DNA of 16,185 bases, from assembly GCA_021160705.1 (NCBI GenBank), contig JAGHBZ010000046.1, positions 1 through 16,185 of the forward strand, given 5' to 3'. The notes below the pieces were generated by a model. The model had not been told where the DNA came from, ran no database searches, and saw nothing but the letters and a program-made list of their open reading frames with translations. Of this stretch, positions 14,854 through 16,185 are shown piece after piece (the stretch's first letter is position 1; each line of letters begins with the position of its first letter). The position numbers were made by a program, and so were the translations under genes. Source of the DNA: Candidatus Sumerlaeota bacterium (GTDB lineage Bacteria > Sumerlaeota > Sumerlaeia > MWCT01 > JAGHBZ01).

Positions 14854-16185
14854 TTATTCTTCAGGCTTAACTTCGTCCGGGACAGCAGTTGACCCGGTGG
14901 CACCGGGAAAATGTTTATATACTGGAGCGGGTTTACCAGATTTTAGAATCGTATCAACCTTTTCCATAATTATGTTAAAACGTTTCTTGCACTCGTAGAA
15001 CCCATGCCACCAGGCATAATCAGGAGCCATCATCGCCACACCCATTCGTGCACGGCGTCCTTCGTGATGCCATAACTCGTAGAATTCAACTTCTAACTCC
15101 TCATCAAAATATCTTTTATCATTAAGTAATTTTTTCTGATACAATTTATCAATCACCGCTTTAATTGGTTTATAGTAAAGATTGTTATAATTTTCAACTG
15201 CGCTATCCAGATTTTTGAAATGATTATCAGTCCATAGTGGGCTATGACATTGCAGGCAAATTTGACGCATCTTTTCACGTTCTTTTTTCCAGTCAGTCCT
15301 GGCAGGAAATGGTTTAAATTCCGAGGGTCTCACAGAGAGCGGCGCCTGAAGTTCCCAGGACAGGCGTTCAGTAACGTCGTGAGTGGTAACGACGCCCCCG
15401 GAACCTGAAAGATGACAGCTCGCACAGGTAGGTGCTCGGTAGTCAACCCCGGGAGTCCAGCTCCCTGGTGCTGAGTCAAATCGCCACCTACTACCTGATG
15501 CGGCGTATATAGAGCCGTGTTTTGATTCAGCATAAATCTCCATTTGAGGATGGTCAGGACCAAGATGACATTGCCCACAGGCTTCGGGTTTGCGTGCCTC
15601 GGCTAAAGAGAACCGATGACGTGTATGACAACTTGTACAACTCCCACGACTCCCATCAAGATTGACTCTTCCCACACCTACATTTGGCCAGGTCGCCGGG
15701 TCAAGTTCTCCCTGAGTAATCTTTAGTATACTTCCGTGACACACATAACAACCGGTCATTCGTTCAGTCTCATTATTCATCCCTTTCCGCAACCACGGGT
15801 CGAGCTTCCATATTATTTCCAGCGTATGTGAATGTTTACTCCGACTGTACTCTTTCACCTCATCCGGATGACAGCGAGAACAATCTTTTGGCGTTACTAC
15901 ACCTGACACAGGCACCTTCTCTTCACCCTCCCGATATACCGTAAAGTGTTTCTGGCTGATGTCCTTATCAGTTGATTCTGCATGGTGACAATCATAGCAA
16001 GTAATATTAGCCTTGGCATGTGCACTCAGTGTCCAATCGGTAAAAAGTCCGGGTGTCTCTTTTTTATGGCATTCAATACAGCTGACTCCAGCAGGGTGAA
16101 TACTGCGTTCAATCTGAAATGATTTCTTTTTAGGGAAATTTGTCTGGGCAAATGATAAACCACTTGCCACACATAAGACTATCCC
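14854..16185 (-). CDS. Octaheme cytochrome c, HAO-like, 5' end beyond window
   Basis: A periplasmic multiheme cytochrome of the hydroxylamine oxidoreductase superfamily. Counting from the GTG at 16170, eight CxxCH sites lie at residues 31, 58, 97, 141, 178, 198, 249 and 305. GPDHPQMEIYAESKHG (204-219) carries an Asp-His pair in the position of the HAO active site; YKPIKAVIDKLYQKK and PDYAWWHGFYE (383-393) are typical C-terminal segments. Family members oxidise hydroxylamine or hydrazine, or work in reverse on nitrite. The GTG at 16170 is not the true start: the frame remains open upstream and reads GIVLCVASGLSFAQ, the end of a signal peptide, to the window edge, so the gene is cut. No C-terminal membrane anchor is visible. 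The DUF1611 gene follows 44 bp downstream. Confidence 0.92.
   Translation of the reverse strand, partial: GIVLCVASGLSFAQTNFPKKKSFQIERSIHPAGVSCIECHKKETPGLFTDWTLSAHAKANITCYDCHHAESTDKDISQKHFTVYREGEEKVPVSGVVTPKDCSRCHPDEVKEYSRSKHSHTLEIIWKLDPWLRKGMNNETERMTGCYVCHGSILKITQGELDPATWPNVGVGRVNLDGSRGSCTSCHTRHRFSLAEARKPEACGQCHLGPDHPQMEIYAESKHGSIYAASGSRWRFDSAPGSWTPGVDYRAPTCASCHLSGSGGVVTTHDVTERLSWELQAPLSVRPSEFKPFPARTDWKKEREKMRQICLQCHSPLWTDNHFKNLDSAVENYNNLYYKPIKAVIDKLYQKKLLNDKRYFDEELEVEFYELWHHEGRRARMGVAMMAPDYAWWHGFYECKKRFNIIMEKVDTILKSGKPAPVYKHFPGATGSTAVPDEVKPEE

Overview
The window looks like chromosomal DNA of a Gram-negative-type, probably uncultivated bacterium of moderate GC. The signs are surface-polysaccharide genes (dTDP-glucose 4,6-dehydratase, O-antigen ligase/polymerase-like protein, GT4 and GT-C glycosyltransferases), a periplasmic octaheme cytochrome c of the hydroxylamine oxidoreductase (HAO) type, a corrinoid protein, frequent GTG/TTG starts, and bacterial tRNAs with encoded CCA. 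The cytochrome and corrinoid protein suggest an anaerobic or redox-versatile lifestyle. The phylum cannot be fixed from the sequence alone.

Layout from left to right. Two CAT-anticodon tRNAs (initiator Met, then elongator Met or Ile2) lie at 181-402. A spacer rich in perfect palindromes (506-567) and a plausible promoter precede a membrane GT-C glycosyltransferase (673-2076, +). A 357-bp spacer with no recognisable gene separates it from a minus-strand pair, folE (GTP cyclohydrolase I) downstream of rfbB (dTDP-glucose 4,6-dehydratase). Divergent from rfbB is a tightly overlapped plus-strand cassette: a 183-residue unrecognised protein, an O-antigen ligase/polymerase-like membrane protein, and a GT4 glycosyltransferase whose last codons are made of an 8/9-bp tandem repeat.

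Next come a protein with a DNA-glycosylase-like VDYHV segment and two cysteine clusters, thymidine kinase (tdk), and a YghO-like GNAT protein. A degraded IS transposase tail abuts the last codons of the YghO-like gene. After a short spacer with a 10-bp inverted repeat come an unrecognised 345-residue protein and prfB (release factor 2), which must be read through a programmed +1 frameshift at CTTTGAC. A stand-alone corrinoid protein follows and ends in a rho-independent terminator that overlaps the 3' end of a convergent gene. The minus strand then carries a DUF1611 (DgcN-like) P-loop protein and, upstream of it, the octaheme HAO-like cytochrome, whose start lies beyond the right edge.

Functional reading: the left half supports envelope glycan synthesis (sugar nucleotide, transfer, ligation/polymerisation). 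The middle is nucleotide metabolism and possibly base excision. The right half is translation termination plus anaerobic C1 and nitrogen-type redox functions. I found no CRISPR array, prophage, or clearly new multi-gene defence system. The most unusual items are the repeat-extended glycosyltransferase, the double-cysteine-cluster glycosylase-like protein, the nested palindromes upstream of the GT-C gene, the weakly stimulated prfB frameshift site, and the orphan protein heading the polysaccharide cassette.
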